Positions 7,649-18,426 of a stretch of DNA of 64,000 nt are shown here, one piece after another (within the stretch, counting starts at the first letter, position 1; the number at the start of each line of letters is the position of its first letter). The notes under the pieces were generated by a model. That model saw nothing but the letters and a program-made list of their open reading frames with translations. It did no database searches and was not told where the DNA came from. The stretch spans positions 830,501-894,500 of the forward strand of contig NZ_JAQIJT010000001.1 of assembly GCF_036946125.1 (NCBI RefSeq). The letters are read 5' to 3'. The stretch comes from Sphingomonas adhaesiva. Lineage in GTDB: Bacteria > Pseudomonadota > Alphaproteobacteria > Sphingomonadales > Sphingomonadaceae. The position numbers and the translations under genes are program-made.

Positions 7649-8272
7649 CTATCGACCGGGCACGATCCCTTCCCACAGCGCGCGGTGGTCGGCGTCATGG
7701 CCGTCCATGCCGGGCCTGGTCAGGTAGCCGCGCGCCTCGGGGATGTGGCTGTAGATCATCCGCAGCGGCCGTTCGTGCCATTGCAGGTTGAACGCCCAGC
7801 GGACGGGGAAGAATTCCATCGCCGAATAGGGCAGATGGTCGTGCACCCACCACGCGATCCGCTTCCAGTCGTCGGGCGCGGTGAAGGCCTGCGCGAAGCC
7901 GGGGACGACGATGCAGGCGGTGGCGCCCATGTGGCCCGCGGCATCGCGCCGGTCCCAGATGTGCCCGGCGAAGTTGCGCTCGTTGGAGGCGCAATTGTAG
8001 CCCTTCGCGTTGCCGAGCGCGTTGACCTCGGCCGAGCGGAAGGCGGAGCGGATCGCGATGCGCCCGAAGGCGTCCTGCAGCGGCTCCAGCAGCTCCTGGC
8101 ACAGCCGCGTGCCGGCCGCGATCGCCAGGTCGGGGTCGTCGGGGATGTTGGCGAGGCCGTGGAGTGCCGCGATTTCCGAATAGAGGAAATCGCGCATGTA
8201 GAAGCTCTTGGATAGCTGAACCCGGCCCAGTTCGTTGAGCCGGGAGACGGTCTGCGGTTTCTTCACGTCCAC
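7649..8272 (-). CDS. Hypothetical protein with degenerate M15 (D-Ala-D-Ala peptidase) fold
   Basis: 207 residues, no signal peptide. The motif IRSAFRSAEVN (residues 73-83) and AGHMGATACIVVPGF (about residue 113) resemble the M15/Hedgehog-type DD-peptidase fold. In that fold the Zn motif reads HxxGxAxD, but here the Asp position is Cys. A later EFFPVRWAFNLQWHE stretch could supply further ligands. Altered metal site suggests a non-peptidase or altered activity (inference). It is convergent with the permease (6 bp apart). I do not recognise a named family member, so the assignment is tentative. Confidence 0.55.
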   Translation of the reverse strand: MDVKKPQTVSRLNELGRVQLSKSFYMRDFLYSEIAALHGLANIPDDPDLAIAAGTRLCQELLEPLQDAFGRIAIRSAFRSAEVNALGNAKGYNCASNERNFAGHIWDRRDAAGHMGATACIVVPGFAQAFTAPDDWKRIAWWVHDHLPYSAMEFFPVRWAFNLQWHERPLRMIYSHIPEARGYLTRPGMDGHDADHRALWEGIVPGR

Positions 8273-8317
8273 TCTCCCCGGCCGGCAGCGTAACCGGATC
8301 GTCCGGCGAAGGCGAGA

Positions 8318-8608
8318 TCAGCGCTTCCTGACGAACTCCGCGCGCAGGACGAGGCCCTTGATGCCGTCGAACCTGCAATCGATCTCCTGCGCGTCGCCGG
8401 TCAGGCGGATCGATTTGACGACCGTGCCGCGCTTGAGCGTCTGGCTGGTGCCCTTCACCTTCAGGTCCCGGACCAGCGTCACGCCGTCCCCGTCCGTCAG
8501 CAGATTGCCCACCGCGTCGCGCACTTCCACCGCCTCGACCGCGGGCGTCGCCGCGCCGGCGGCGACCCACTCGCCGGTCGCGTCGTCATAGACGTATTCG
8601 TCGCTCAT
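8318..8608 (-). CDS. PhnA/YjdM C-terminal domain protein lacking the zinc ribbon
   Basis: 96 residues. The segment DAVGNLLTDGDGVTLVRDLK through VKGTSQTLKRGTVVKSIRL and the end GLVLRAEFVRKR match the C-terminal domain of PhnA (YjdM). Full-length PhnA proteins carry an N-terminal zinc-ribbon. Here it is replaced by about 28 residues (MSDEYVYDDATGEWV...) without Cys pairs. Function of the family is unclear despite the historical link to alkylphosphonate use, and no phn genes are nearby. ATG 8608 has GGGGGAG upstream. A terminator separates it from acnA. Confidence 0.75.
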   Translation of the reverse strand: MSDEYVYDDATGEWVAAGAATPAVEAVEVRDAVGNLLTDGDGVTLVRDLKVKGTSQTLKRGTVVKSIRLTGDAQEIDCRFDGIKGLVLRAEFVRKR

Positions 8609-8627
8609 ATGGCTCCCCCGGAACGAA

Positions 8628-8655
8628 GAAGGGAGGGCGCGGCGGCCCTCCCTTC
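8628..8655 (-). terminator. Intrinsic terminator downstream of acnA
   Basis: Read on the minus strand: AAGGGAGGGC stem, six-base loop, GCCCTCCCTT, followed by a short T-rich run (CTTCG). It lies 26 bp after the acnA stop codon and ahead of the PhnA-like gene. Confidence 0.6.
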
Positions 8656-8680
8656 CCACGGTCGATGATGTGCGCGTCGC

Positions 8681-11368
<2,688 letters not shown>

Positions 11369-11654
11369 GGGCGTGGTCCTCTTCTCAAGGGCCGTCGGGC
11401 GGCGGGCGCGGGCGGAGCGCGCGGGGCCGCGACGACGGGAACGAAACTCTCGGTCGCCGCGGGCGATAGCAGCGGTGCCGCATGTGCGAAAGGGGGGGCG
11501 GTTCGTTGGCGGTGGTGGATCGTCGGCGGGGGGAGTCTCGGAAGGGATCGAGTTTCGGGAAACGCTTGGCCATCTCAAATCTCGCCTACGACGTCCGAGT
11601 TGATACGCCGGCAACGTCAATCTGCGACGCGAAGGCCGCTGCCGGCGCACATGC
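11369..11654. other. Gap between acnA and DJ-1/PfpI gene
   Basis: 286 bp that should carry the acnA promoter on the minus strand and the 3' end of the DJ-1 gene transcript. I see no convincing -35/-10 pair, repeat or small gene. Confidence 0.4.
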
Positions 11655-12287
11655 TTAGCCTCGAAGTATTTCCATCACGATCTTCTGACGTTCGAGCGGA
11701 GCGCTATGCGGGTTGCCCGTTCCAAAGGGTGGTTTTGGATCATATTCCATCGCCAGTTCGACCGCTGCCGCCATGTCGTCCCCGGCGATATAGGCACAGA
11801 GTGCGAGGCCAAGGTCGATTCCTACCGTGACACCGGCAGAGGTCCAATACTTGTCGTCCCGTGTCACCCTCTCTCCGGTGTATTTAGCGCCAAAGCGAGC
11901 AAGGTAGTCCTTCGCACGCCAGTTGGTGGTGGCCTTGCGATCGCGAAGCAAACCGCAAGCGCCAAGGATCAGCGATCCCGTGCATACAGAGGCCGTGAGC
12001 TTCGTGCCTTGATCGAGCCGCACCACATTCGAGCGCACGAGTTCGCTGGCCATGCACTGCCGCAACCCCTCGGTGCTGCCGCCCGGTATGAGCAATATGT
12101 CGGTTTCGCCGATGTCTGCGATTGCAGCGGCAGGCGCGAGAGAAAGAACGCCATCGCCGGTCCGGCAAGGACTACCTGTTTCGCTTACAAAGGTAATTTG
12201 GGTGTCGGGTAGTCGCGCGAGCGGATCATACACGCCGATCGGATCAAGAGCCGTGACACCATCGAACAAGAATACTGCAATCTTCAT
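11655..12287 (-). CDS. DJ-1/PfpI family protein (isonitrile-hydratase-like)
   Basis: 210 residues. The class I amidotransferase-like nucleophile elbow SVCTGSLILGACGLL carries the catalytic Cys, and VTALDPIGVYDPLARLP supplies the N-terminal Asp used by isonitrile hydratases. Family members hydrate isonitriles or act as ThiJ-type proteins; some are the ligand domains of AraC regulators, but no DNA-binding domain is present here. ATG 12287 has GGAAGGAAG upstream. Base composition is clearly lower in GC than its neighbours and A/T-ending codons are commoner, suggesting transfer. Confidence 0.8.
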   Translation of the reverse strand: MKIAVFLFDGVTALDPIGVYDPLARLPDTQITFVSETGSPCRTGDGVLSLAPAAAIADIGETDILLIPGGSTEGLRQCMASELVRSNVVRLDQGTKLTASVCTGSLILGACGLLRDRKATTNWRAKDYLARFGAKYTGERVTRDDKYWTSAGVTVGIDLGLALCAYIAGDDMAAAVELAMEYDPKPPFGTGNPHSAPLERQKIVMEILRG

Positions 12288-12653
12288 GCCGCTTCCTTCC
12301 GTGGAGCGGCCCAGGCGAGCGGCCTTCTGTAGAACCGCGCTCCCCGATGGTTGCCCATCTACGTCGCCAGTCACGCAGCGAGGGCAGCCTACCGCTAACC
12401 TGACCTGATGCAAGATCGGAAACGAGGGGCAACCGAGTGACCTTCCCGATAACGAACGTGACATGGGACGTCCGTCGTGCGGTAGCGCCCGCTGGCCTTC
12501 GTTGGGGAGGGCAGTCCCAAAACCCGTTCCCGATCTCTTTTTCCCGAACCAGCCACCCGCGGACGCGGAAGCGGGAAGGTCCTGCGGGTTTGCGCTGTCC
12601 TACACGCATTTCGCTGCGGTATTTCCGGGCGGAGCGGTGTGGGAGACAGGGGT
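12288..12653. other. Intergenic region, lower GC
   Basis: 366 bp between divergent genes. It must hold the promoter of the DJ-1 gene (minus) and of the HTH gene (plus). The composition is lower in GC than the surroundings, as in the DJ-1 gene. I recognise no repeat, RNA or small gene here. Confidence 0.4.
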
Positions 12654-13136
12654 ATGGACGGCGATAAAGGCAACAACGGCGGCGAGGGCGTGGCCGCGTT
12701 CCGGCATCGGCATGACGGGTGGACGCCGGCGCGGCAGGTGGCGTTCCTGCGCGCGCTGCGCGAGACGGGGTGCGTGAAGGCGGCGTGCCGGCACGTCGGG
12801 CTGACCACCACCTCGGCGTACCGGGTGAGGCGGCGGATCCCGGCGTTCGGGGAGGCATGGGATCAGGCACTGGTCTTCGTCGCGCCGGTGCTGGAGCGCG
12901 CGGCGATGGAGCGGGCGGTGACGGGCTGGCTGGAGCCCATCGTCTACAAGGGCGAGGTGGTGGCGCACCGGCGGCGCTATTCGGATGCGATGCTGCGGAT
13001 GCTCTTGCTGCGCGAGGATGCGCGCAAGGTCGCGCCGCCGCCGCGCGCGCGCGATGAACGGCGCGAGGCGGCCGCCGCGCTGCTGAAGCAGCTGCGCGCG
13101 CAGGCGCGGCGCGGGGGAACGCCCGAGCCGGTGTGA
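12654..13136 (+). CDS. Hypothetical helix-turn-helix protein (small-terminase-like N-terminus)
   Basis: 160 residues. The stretch GWTPARQVAFLRALRETGCV with KAACRHVGLTTTSAYRVRRR (about residues 22-61) looks like a helix-turn-helix of the kind seen in phage small terminase subunits and homeodomain-like HTH proteins. The rest is Arg/Ala-rich helix. No phage genes lie nearby. ATG 12654 follows GGAGACAGGGGT; a GTG at 12639 is possible. Role unknown; DNA binding is inferred from the HTH only. Confidence 0.6.
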   Translation: MDGDKGNNGGEGVAAFRHRHDGWTPARQVAFLRALRETGCVKAACRHVGLTTTSAYRVRRRIPAFGEAWDQALVFVAPVLERAAMERAVTGWLEPIVYKGEVVAHRRRYSDAMLRMLLLREDARKVAPPPRARDERREAAAALLKQLRAQARRGGTPEPV

Positions 13137-13469
13137 GGGGATGGCGAGTGAAACGGCCGCCGGGGCGTGGTCCCGGGGTTGATGCGGGACCGTGGTTCTG
13201 GCGCGGCCGGGAGGAAGAGGCAGGGCGCCTGTCGGGTTCGTCACCCCGGGCTTGACCCGGGATCCCGCTTTCGGCGCGGCGGAAGAAGAAGCGCGACCCC
13301 GGCGCAAGGTGGGGCCGTTGCGACATGGATGCACGGCGCCGCGTACCGATCGTGCTCCTGCTTTCGCAGGAGCACGGTGGAGACTGTTGCAAGGGTCCCG
13401 CTGAAGGCCGGGGTGACGGGATGATGTCATTTCCACCGTCGTCCCCGCCTTGGCCGGAAGGACCGGGGG
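13137..13469. repeat. Gap with two hairpin repeats
   Basis: 333 bp without a gene between convergent transcription units. It holds a CGTCACCCCGGGCTTGACCC/GGG palindrome at about 13239-13263 and a TGCTCCTGC-TTTC-GCAGGAGCA palindrome at about 13350-13375, related to the ends of R3. Either may end transcription of the flanking genes. Confidence 0.6.
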
Positions 13470-14969
13470 TTACTGGGCGGCGCCGCCCCAATCGAGCGTG
13501 ACGGACCTCGCGGGGCCGCGCTCGGCGGTGGCATCCACGCCCTTCTGGCGCAGCGCCTCCACCACCGGCGCGGTGCGCGCGGGGGCGCCGCGCACGATCA
13601 CCGGCTGCCCGCGCGTCGTCGCGGCCCAGCCCGCCAGCGACACCGCCGTCGCATCCGGCGTGTCGCCGTCGAAGGCGATCGGCGGCAACGCCGTGACCGG
13701 GGGCACCATGGTCAGGCGCCAGCCGTCGAGTTCGGCGGCGGCGCGGTCGGCGAGCGCGCGGTAGGTCGCGAGCGTCGCGCCCGGCAGCGGGGCCATGCGC
13801 ACCAGCGCGCGGCGGGTCGCGCCGTCCACCAGCACCGCGTCCGGCGCGACGCCGGCGAGCAGCGCGATGCGGCGCGCGACGCGGTCGCGCTCGCCGGTGG
13901 CGGGGGTGGCGCCCAAGTCGGTGGTACGGGCGGCGGCGATCTGCGCGGCCTGCGGACCGCCTTCGTCCTCGCCCACGCGCAACTGGTCGATGTGGAGGTC
14001 GAGCCGGCGGCCGACCGCGCTGCCCGCGGCGCGGATCGCAGCGCCGTCGGCGTTGCGCGCGAATCGCGGGGTGAGCACCGCGGCGCGCACCGTCACCGGC
14101 TGCGTATCGAAGTCGATGTCGAGCTGGCTGATCCGCGCCTCCCTGGGGAAGGGGGCGAGCACCGCCTCGCGGATCTGGCGGCGGGCGACCGATTCCCAAG
14201 CGATCTGGCGCAGCGCGATGCCCAGCGGCACCGCGAGCGCGAGCAGCCCGACGACGATCAGCGTCCCCTGCAGCCGCGTCTGCTGCGGCGACAGGTGCGA
14301 GCCGAAGCCGTAAAGCCGCGCCATCCCGCCCGCGACCAGCGCCATCGAGACGAGGTTGGTCATGAACAGCAGCAGCGCGCCGCCCGCCACCGGCCCGTTC
14401 CAGGTCGCGATGCCGAAGCCGACGACCGCGAGCGGCGGCATCAGCGCGATGGCGATGGCGACGCCGACGACGGTCCCGCCCTGCCCCCGGATGACGCCGT
14501 AGGCGCCCGCGATCGCGGAGAGCATCGCCACCATGAGGTCGAAGAGGTTCGGGCGGGTGCGCGCGGCGATCTCGCTGGTGACGGTCTGGAGCGGGGACAC
14601 GGCGACGAAGGCTGTCGAGAGCACGATCGCGATCAGCGAGCCGAGCGCGAGCGCCAGCCCCGCGCGGCGGATCTCCGCCAGGTCGAAGGTGGCGATGCCG
14701 AAGCCCAGCCCCAGGATCGGCATCATCAGCGGGGAGATGAGCATCGCGCCGATCAGCACCGCGGAGGAGGGCAGCAGCAGCCCCAGGATCGAGATGCCCG
14801 CGGCGATGACGATATGGAAGAGATAGCGCCCCGACCAGCCCGACTGCGCGGTGAGGCGGTCCAGCACCTCGGCATGGGCGACGCCGCCGGTCACCTTCAT
14901 CGACCACCAGCGGCGCAGCGTGGCGCCGGTGGACCGTCGTCGCCGCACGGACGCGCCCGTCGTCGCCAT
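13470..14969 (-). CDS. DUF389 family membrane protein
   Basis: 499 residues. The DUF389 core has several hydrophobic helices: LFHIVIAAGISILGLLLPSS, then AVLIGAMLISPLMMPILGLG (residues 50-90), and VVGVAIAIALMPPLAVVGFG (about 165-185). A long soluble C-terminal part follows from about residue 280. The family is widespread and without an established function. ATG 14969 lies 5 bp after the stop of the M14 peptidase gene upstream, so it is almost certainly co-transcribed and coupled to it. Confidence 0.85.
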   Translation of the reverse strand: MATTGASVRRRRSTGATLRRWWSMKVTGGVAHAEVLDRLTAQSGWSGRYLFHIVIAAGISILGLLLPSSAVLIGAMLISPLMMPILGLGFGIATFDLAEIRRAGLALALGSLIAIVLSTAFVAVSPLQTVTSEIAARTRPNLFDLMVAMLSAIAGAYGVIRGQGGTVVGVAIAIALMPPLAVVGFGIATWNGPVAGGALLLFMTNLVSMALVAGGMARLYGFGSHLSPQQTRLQGTLIVVGLLALAVPLGIALRQIAWESVARRQIREAVLAPFPREARISQLDIDFDTQPVTVRAAVLTPRFARNADGAAIRAAGSAVGRRLDLHIDQLRVGEDEGGPQAAQIAAARTTDLGATPATGERDRVARRIALLAGVAPDAVLVDGATRRALVRMAPLPGATLATYRALADRAAAELDGWRLTMVPPVTALPPIAFDGDTPDATAVSLAGWAATTRGQPVIVRGAPARTAPVVEALRQKGVDATAERGPARSVTLDWGGAAQ

Positions 14970-14974
14970 GTCGG

Positions 14975-16102
14975 TCACAGCGTGTCGATCATCCCGGCCA
15001 GCACCTCCAGGCAGGACACCGCGAGCGTCTTCGACCGCTCCCCGCTCCACGCGAATTCGGGGTCGGGATTGGGGTCGTGGTCCTTGAACGGCATTTCCAG
15101 CGTCACCGACACCGCGCCGAAGCGCTCGGCGAGCTGGTTGGTCGACATGGCGAGGTTGGCGGTGCCCGGCGCGGCGCGGTCATAGCCCTTCTCGGTCTGG
15201 AAATCGGGGGTGTGCGCGGCGAGTCGCCTACCGAAATCGGTGAATTTCGCGCCGTGCGCGTCGGTCCAGGACGGAATACCCTCGAACCCGGCGATGAAAT
15301 TGGCGGGGATCGCCTCGTCGCCGTGGACGTCGAGCGCGAAGGTGACGCCGGTGCGGTCCATCTCCGCCAGGACGCAGGCGACCTCGGGGCTGCGCTCGGC
15401 GGTCGGGTGCGACCATTCGCGGTTGAGGTTCACCCCCGCCGCATTGGTGCGCAAATGGCCGCGCCGCGTGCCGTCGGGGTTCATGTTGGGGACGACATGG
15501 ACCGTCGCCGCCGCCAGCAGCGCCGCCGCGGCGGGGCTGGTCAGCCACTCCAGCGCGCCCTCCATCCACCATTCGGCCATCGATTCGCCGGGATGCTGGC
15601 GCGCGTAGAGCCACACCTGCTTCGCCCCCGTGCCGAGCCGGAGATAGTCGATCGGCTGGCCGTCGAGCGACTGGCCCAGTTCGCGGTAGGCGACGCCCGG
15701 ACGCGCGGCGATGCGCGCGATCAGGCGCTGGTGCATCTCCATCGTATAGGGCGCGAAATAGGCGAACCACGCGAGGTCCTGTCCCTCCGCGCCGGTCCAG
15801 TCGAACGACAGCACGCCGCCCTCGTACCGGGTGTCGATGGTGCGCCATGCGGCGAGGTCGGTCGAGGCGCGGGTGCGATAGCCCGGCCAGCCGAACGGAT
15901 AGGCGCTCTGCCCCGCGTTCAGGATGCGGAACGTCACGCGCCGCCCGGCGACGCCCGCGGCGCGGAAGTAGAACCACTGGAAGAAGTCCGACTGCTGATC
16001 GTGGACGATCTCCAGGTCGCAGCGGACACGATCGCCCGACTCCTCGATGGCGACGGTGCGGATGTTGCCGCCGTCGAAGGCGGCGTTGATGGACAGCGTC
16101 AT
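14975..16102 (-). CDS. M14 family zinc carboxypeptidase (cytosolic carboxypeptidase-like)
   Basis: 375 residues. An N-terminal beta-sandwich (QQSDFFQWFYFRAAGV) precedes the peptidase domain, as in bacterial relatives of cytosolic carboxypeptidases. Zinc ligands are His170 and Glu173 (ARQHPGES) and His260 (ALDVHGDE). NLNREW near 226 is the substrate-binding Asn-Arg, and VTLEMPFK near the C-terminus carries the catalytic Glu. No signal peptide, so it is probably cytoplasmic. The physiological substrate is unknown. The start overlaps the stop of the upstream lipoprotein gene (ATGA). Confidence 0.88.
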   Translation of the reverse strand: MTLSINAAFDGGNIRTVAIEESGDRVRCDLEIVHDQQSDFFQWFYFRAAGVAGRRVTFRILNAGQSAYPFGWPGYRTRASTDLAAWRTIDTRYEGGVLSFDWTGAEGQDLAWFAYFAPYTMEMHQRLIARIAARPGVAYRELGQSLDGQPIDYLRLGTGAKQVWLYARQHPGESMAEWWMEGALEWLTSPAAAALLAAATVHVVPNMNPDGTRRGHLRTNAAGVNLNREWSHPTAERSPEVACVLAEMDRTGVTFALDVHGDEAIPANFIAGFEGIPSWTDAHGAKFTDFGRRLAAHTPDFQTEKGYDRAAPGTANLAMSTNQLAERFGAVSVTLEMPFKDHDPNPDPEFAWSGERSKTLAVSCLEVLAGMIDTL

Positions 16103-16698
16103 TTCACCTCGATCGTGCGGCCCGATTCGCCGGGGAAGTCCTTGAACAATGCCGACGCCAGCCGCGCGGCGACCGAGGCGGCATCCGCGTCGGGGGCGGT
16201 GGTGTCGGTCAGCGACTGCGCCTGACCCTCCCACACCGCATCGGCGCCGTGGCGGATGCGCACCGCCAGCTCGGTGACGACGCCCCAGCGCGCGGGCGAA
16301 TTGCCGATCGGGAAATTGATCCCCCCGCCGATCCCGCCGCCGCCGCGCCAGCCGCCGCTGCCCGCGCCCGCGCCCAGCCCGATCCGCACCGGCGACCCGC
16401 GCGGCGGCAGCGCGCGGTCGGCGCGGGTGAAGCCGACGGTGGCGATGAAGTCGGGCTTCGCGCCCGCCGCGGGGCTGGTGAAGCCGTTCTTCAGCAGCTC
16501 GGCCTGCACCGCGGCGGCATAGGTCTTGTACTCCAGGCTGGCCGAGGAGGGGCCGGCGAGCGGCTCCACCGCGATCGTGCCGCGCTGCGCGACGGCGTCA
16601 TAGTGGAAGCGCGTGGCCTCGACCGGAAAGGTCTGCGGCCCGGTGGCGCAGGCGGCGAGCGGCAGGCCCGCAAGGAGGACAAGGACGGCGCTGCGCAT
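16099..16698 (-). CDS. DUF4136 family lipoprotein
   Basis: 199 residues. The signal peptide MRSAVLVLLAGLPLAAC ends in a lipobox with Cys17. It is followed by the DUF4136 domain, which contains a glycine-rich loop around residues 105-130 (LGAGAGSGGWRGGGGIGGG). It is probably anchored in the outer membrane or periplasm; function unknown. It is first in a three-gene unit with the M14 peptidase (ATGA overlap) and DUF389 protein. The grouping does not reveal a shared task. Confidence 0.82.
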   Translation of the reverse strand: MRSAVLVLLAGLPLAACATGPQTFPVEATRFHYDAVAQRGTIAVEPLAGPSSASLEYKTYAAAVQAELLKNGFTSPAAGAKPDFIATVGFTRADRALPPRGSPVRIGLGAGAGSGGWRGGGGIGGGINFPIGNSPARWGVVTELAVRIRHGADAVWEGQAQSLTDTTAPDADAASVAARLASALFKDFPGESGRTIEVK

Positions 16699-16786
16699 GA
16701 CGGACCCCCGCAAAAAACGTGTATCGTTGCGACATAGCAACGCCGCAGCGACCCGCAAGCTCCGTGGGCCGCGGCCGCGAGTCAGG

Positions 16787-16815
16787 TTGACTTTCGCAGG
16801 CGCGCTCTCTAGGCG
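16787..16815 (+). promoter_or_regulatory. Possible promoter of rpmJ
   Basis: TTGACT at 16787-16792 is a good -35 match. A 17-bp spacer leads to TAGGCG at 16810, a poor -10. The position, 38 bp before the rpmJ ATG, fits a promoter, but the -10 is weak. Confidence 0.35.
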
Positions 16816-16853
16816 GCGCGCTTTCCAGATTTCCAGCCGAAGAAGCCCGTATC

Positions 16854-16979
16854 ATGAAGATCCGCAACAGCCTGAAGTCGCTCAAGGACCGCCATCGCGA
16901 CAACCGCGTGATCCGTCGCCGCGGGCGCACCTACGTCATCAACAAGACGAATCGCCGCTTCAAGGCCCGCCAGGGCTGA
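16854..16979 (+). CDS. rpmJ: 50S ribosomal protein L36
   Basis: 41 residues: MKIRNSLKSLKDRHRDNRVI, then RRRGRTYVINKTNRRFKARQG. This is the alphaproteobacterial form of bL36, in which the four zinc-binding residues of the classical protein (three Cys, one His) are not all kept: no Cys is present. It binds 23S rRNA in the large subunit. It stands apart from the spc operon, as is usual in this class. The HAD gene starts 6 bp after its stop. Confidence 0.95.
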   Translation: MKIRNSLKSLKDRHRDNRVIRRRGRTYVINKTNRRFKARQG

Positions 16980-16985
16980 TCGGTC

Positions 16986-17633
16986 TTGGGGGAGCGGTCC
17001 GGTGCCGCTTCTGCCGATACGACACCGACGTCGGTCATCTTCGACGTCGGGCACGTCCTGTACGACTGGGACCCGCGGGTCCTGTACGAGCGCCTGTTCG
17101 ACAACGAACGGGCGCTCGACGCGTTCCTGTCGACGGTCGTCACGCGGGAATGGCATTTCCAGCACGACGCCGGCCGCCCCTTCGCGGAGACGTCGGCGGA
17201 GCTGAGCGCGCTCCATCCCGAACATGCCGCGATGATCGCGCTGTGGGGGCCGCGCTTTTCCGAGCAGATCCCGGGGCCGATGCCCGGCATGGCGGCGCTG
17301 GTCGACGAGCTGGAGGCAGCGGGCGTGCCGCTGTTCGCGATCACCAATTTCTCGGGCGAGTTCTTCGCCGATTTCCGCGTGCGCGAAGCGGGGATGTTCG
17401 ACCGTTTCCGCGACATCGTGGTGTCGGGCGACGAGAAGATGGTGAAGCCCGACCCGGCGATCTTCCGGCTGGCGCTCGACCGATTCGGGCTGGCGCCGGC
17501 GGATGCCTGTTTCGTCGACGACAATGCCGCCAATGTCGCCGCCGCGACGGCGCTGGGCATCCGCTCGCATCTGTTCCGGGACGCCGAGACGCTGCGTCGC
17601 GAGATGGTGGCGCTGGGGCTGCTGGGCGGCTGA
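16986..17633 (+). CDS. HAD-superfamily hydrolase (YihX-like sugar-phosphatase group)
   Basis: 215 residues. HAD motif I is VIFDVGHVLYDWD with the nucleophile Asp20. The usual second Asp is replaced by Gly, as in YihX-type enzymes. Motif II is ITNFS, motif III has the Lys in MVKPDPAIF, and motif IV is FVDDNAANV. YihX dephosphorylates glucose-1-phosphate; the substrate here is not known. No ATG is available before motif I, so TTG 16986 is the only reasonable start. Directly downstream of rpmJ and probably co-transcribed with it. Confidence 0.82.
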   Translation: MGERSGAASADTTPTSVIFDVGHVLYDWDPRVLYERLFDNERALDAFLSTVVTREWHFQHDAGRPFAETSAELSALHPEHAAMIALWGPRFSEQIPGPMPGMAALVDELEAAGVPLFAITNFSGEFFADFRVREAGMFDRFRDIVVSGDEKMVKPDPAIFRLALDRFGLAPADACFVDDNAANVAAATALGIRSHLFRDAETLRREMVALGLLGG

Positions 17634-17687
17634 TCCGGAACGTTCGCCGGGCCCGCGCGCTGTCGCGGCTCACCACGACGGAGCCGG

Positions 17688-18068
17688 ATGATGGAAGACG
17701 ACCGCGTATGGGCCTTCGAGGAGAGCCTGTGGACCGGCGACGCGCAGCATTACCGCGAGTCGATCGACGACAGCTGCCTGATGGTCGTGCCGATGCCGCC
17801 CTATGTGCTGGAGGGCGAGGCGGCGGTGAAGGCGGTCAGCGACACGCCGCGCTGGGACAAGGTCGCGCTGAGCGACCGCCGCATCGTGCGTCCGCAGGAA
17901 GGGCTGATCGTGGTCGGCTATACCGCCCACGCACAGCGCGGCGGGGAGGGCGGCGAGGAAGGCTATGTCGCGCACTGCACCTCGACGTACCGCCGGCTGG
18001 CGCATGACGAATGGCGCGTGGTGCAGCACCAGCAGACCCCGCCGCTGGTGGCGGAGGTGCGGGGGTAG
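17688..18068 (+). CDS. SnoaL/NTF2-like (DUF4440-type) small protein
   Basis: 126 residues in a single alpha+beta barrel domain: EESLWTGDAQHYRESIDDSC, later YVAHCTSTYRRLAHDEWRVV. This arrangement, ending in an HxQT-like strand, is typical of the NTF2-like DUF4440 group, whose members are small-molecule-binding proteins or enzymes of varied function. Two adjacent ATGs (17688, 17691) are both possible. It follows the HAD gene by 54 bp on the same strand. Confidence 0.7.
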   Translation: MMEDDRVWAFEESLWTGDAQHYRESIDDSCLMVVPMPPYVLEGEAAVKAVSDTPRWDKVALSDRRIVRPQEGLIVVGYTAHAQRGGEGGEEGYVAHCTSTYRRLAHDEWRVVQHQQTPPLVAEVRG

Positions 18069-18162
18069 GCGTGATGCCGGCGGACGCGAGCTCGATCGGC
18101 TCCGCGAGTGGTCGGCCATGATCCCGATCGAGCAGGTGGGGCGCGACCTGACACGATAGCGG

Positions 18163-18426
18163 TCACGCGGCCGATCTGATGAGAGCGCCCGATTCTGCCA
18201 GGCGCCTATGGAGGCTGGCCGCCGACAGTTCGAAGCCGTTGGGCCATGCCAGCGCGCCGCCCTCGATGAAGGCGCGCGCGAAATAGCCCGCGTCGCCGAG
18301 CGGGCGCGTCATGACCGTGTCGCGCGCGATCAGGTCGTCGGCGCACCACGTCGCATGGCTGCCATCGGAGAAGGCGAGCGACAGGCTGGTCGGGCCCGTC
18401 ACGGCGAGCCGAACGATCTTAATCAT
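18163..18426 (-). CDS. DUF2442 domain protein
   Basis: 87 residues, with the DUF2442 pattern LSLAFSDGSHATWCADDLIA and a C-terminal AWPNGFELSAASLHRRL. Function of the family is unknown. The gene overlaps the upstream DUF4160 gene by 8 bp, and these two domains commonly occur as an adjacent pair in bacterial genomes. A toxin-antitoxin-like role has been suspected from such pairing but is not shown by this sequence. Confidence 0.8.
   Translation of the reverse strand: MIKIVRLAVTGPTSLSLAFSDGSHATWCADDLIARDTVMTRPLGDAGYFARAFIEGGALAWPNGFELSAASLHRRLAESGALIRSAA

Noticed and set aside
12654..13136. Prophage remnant
   Set aside because: Only one HTH protein of phage type; no integrase, capsid, tail or lysis genes and no att-like direct repeats seen.
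18069..18162. Possible coding remnant ending REWSAMIPIEQVGRDLTR
   Set aside because: Looks protein-like for about 28 codons, but has no start, no domain and is too short to support.
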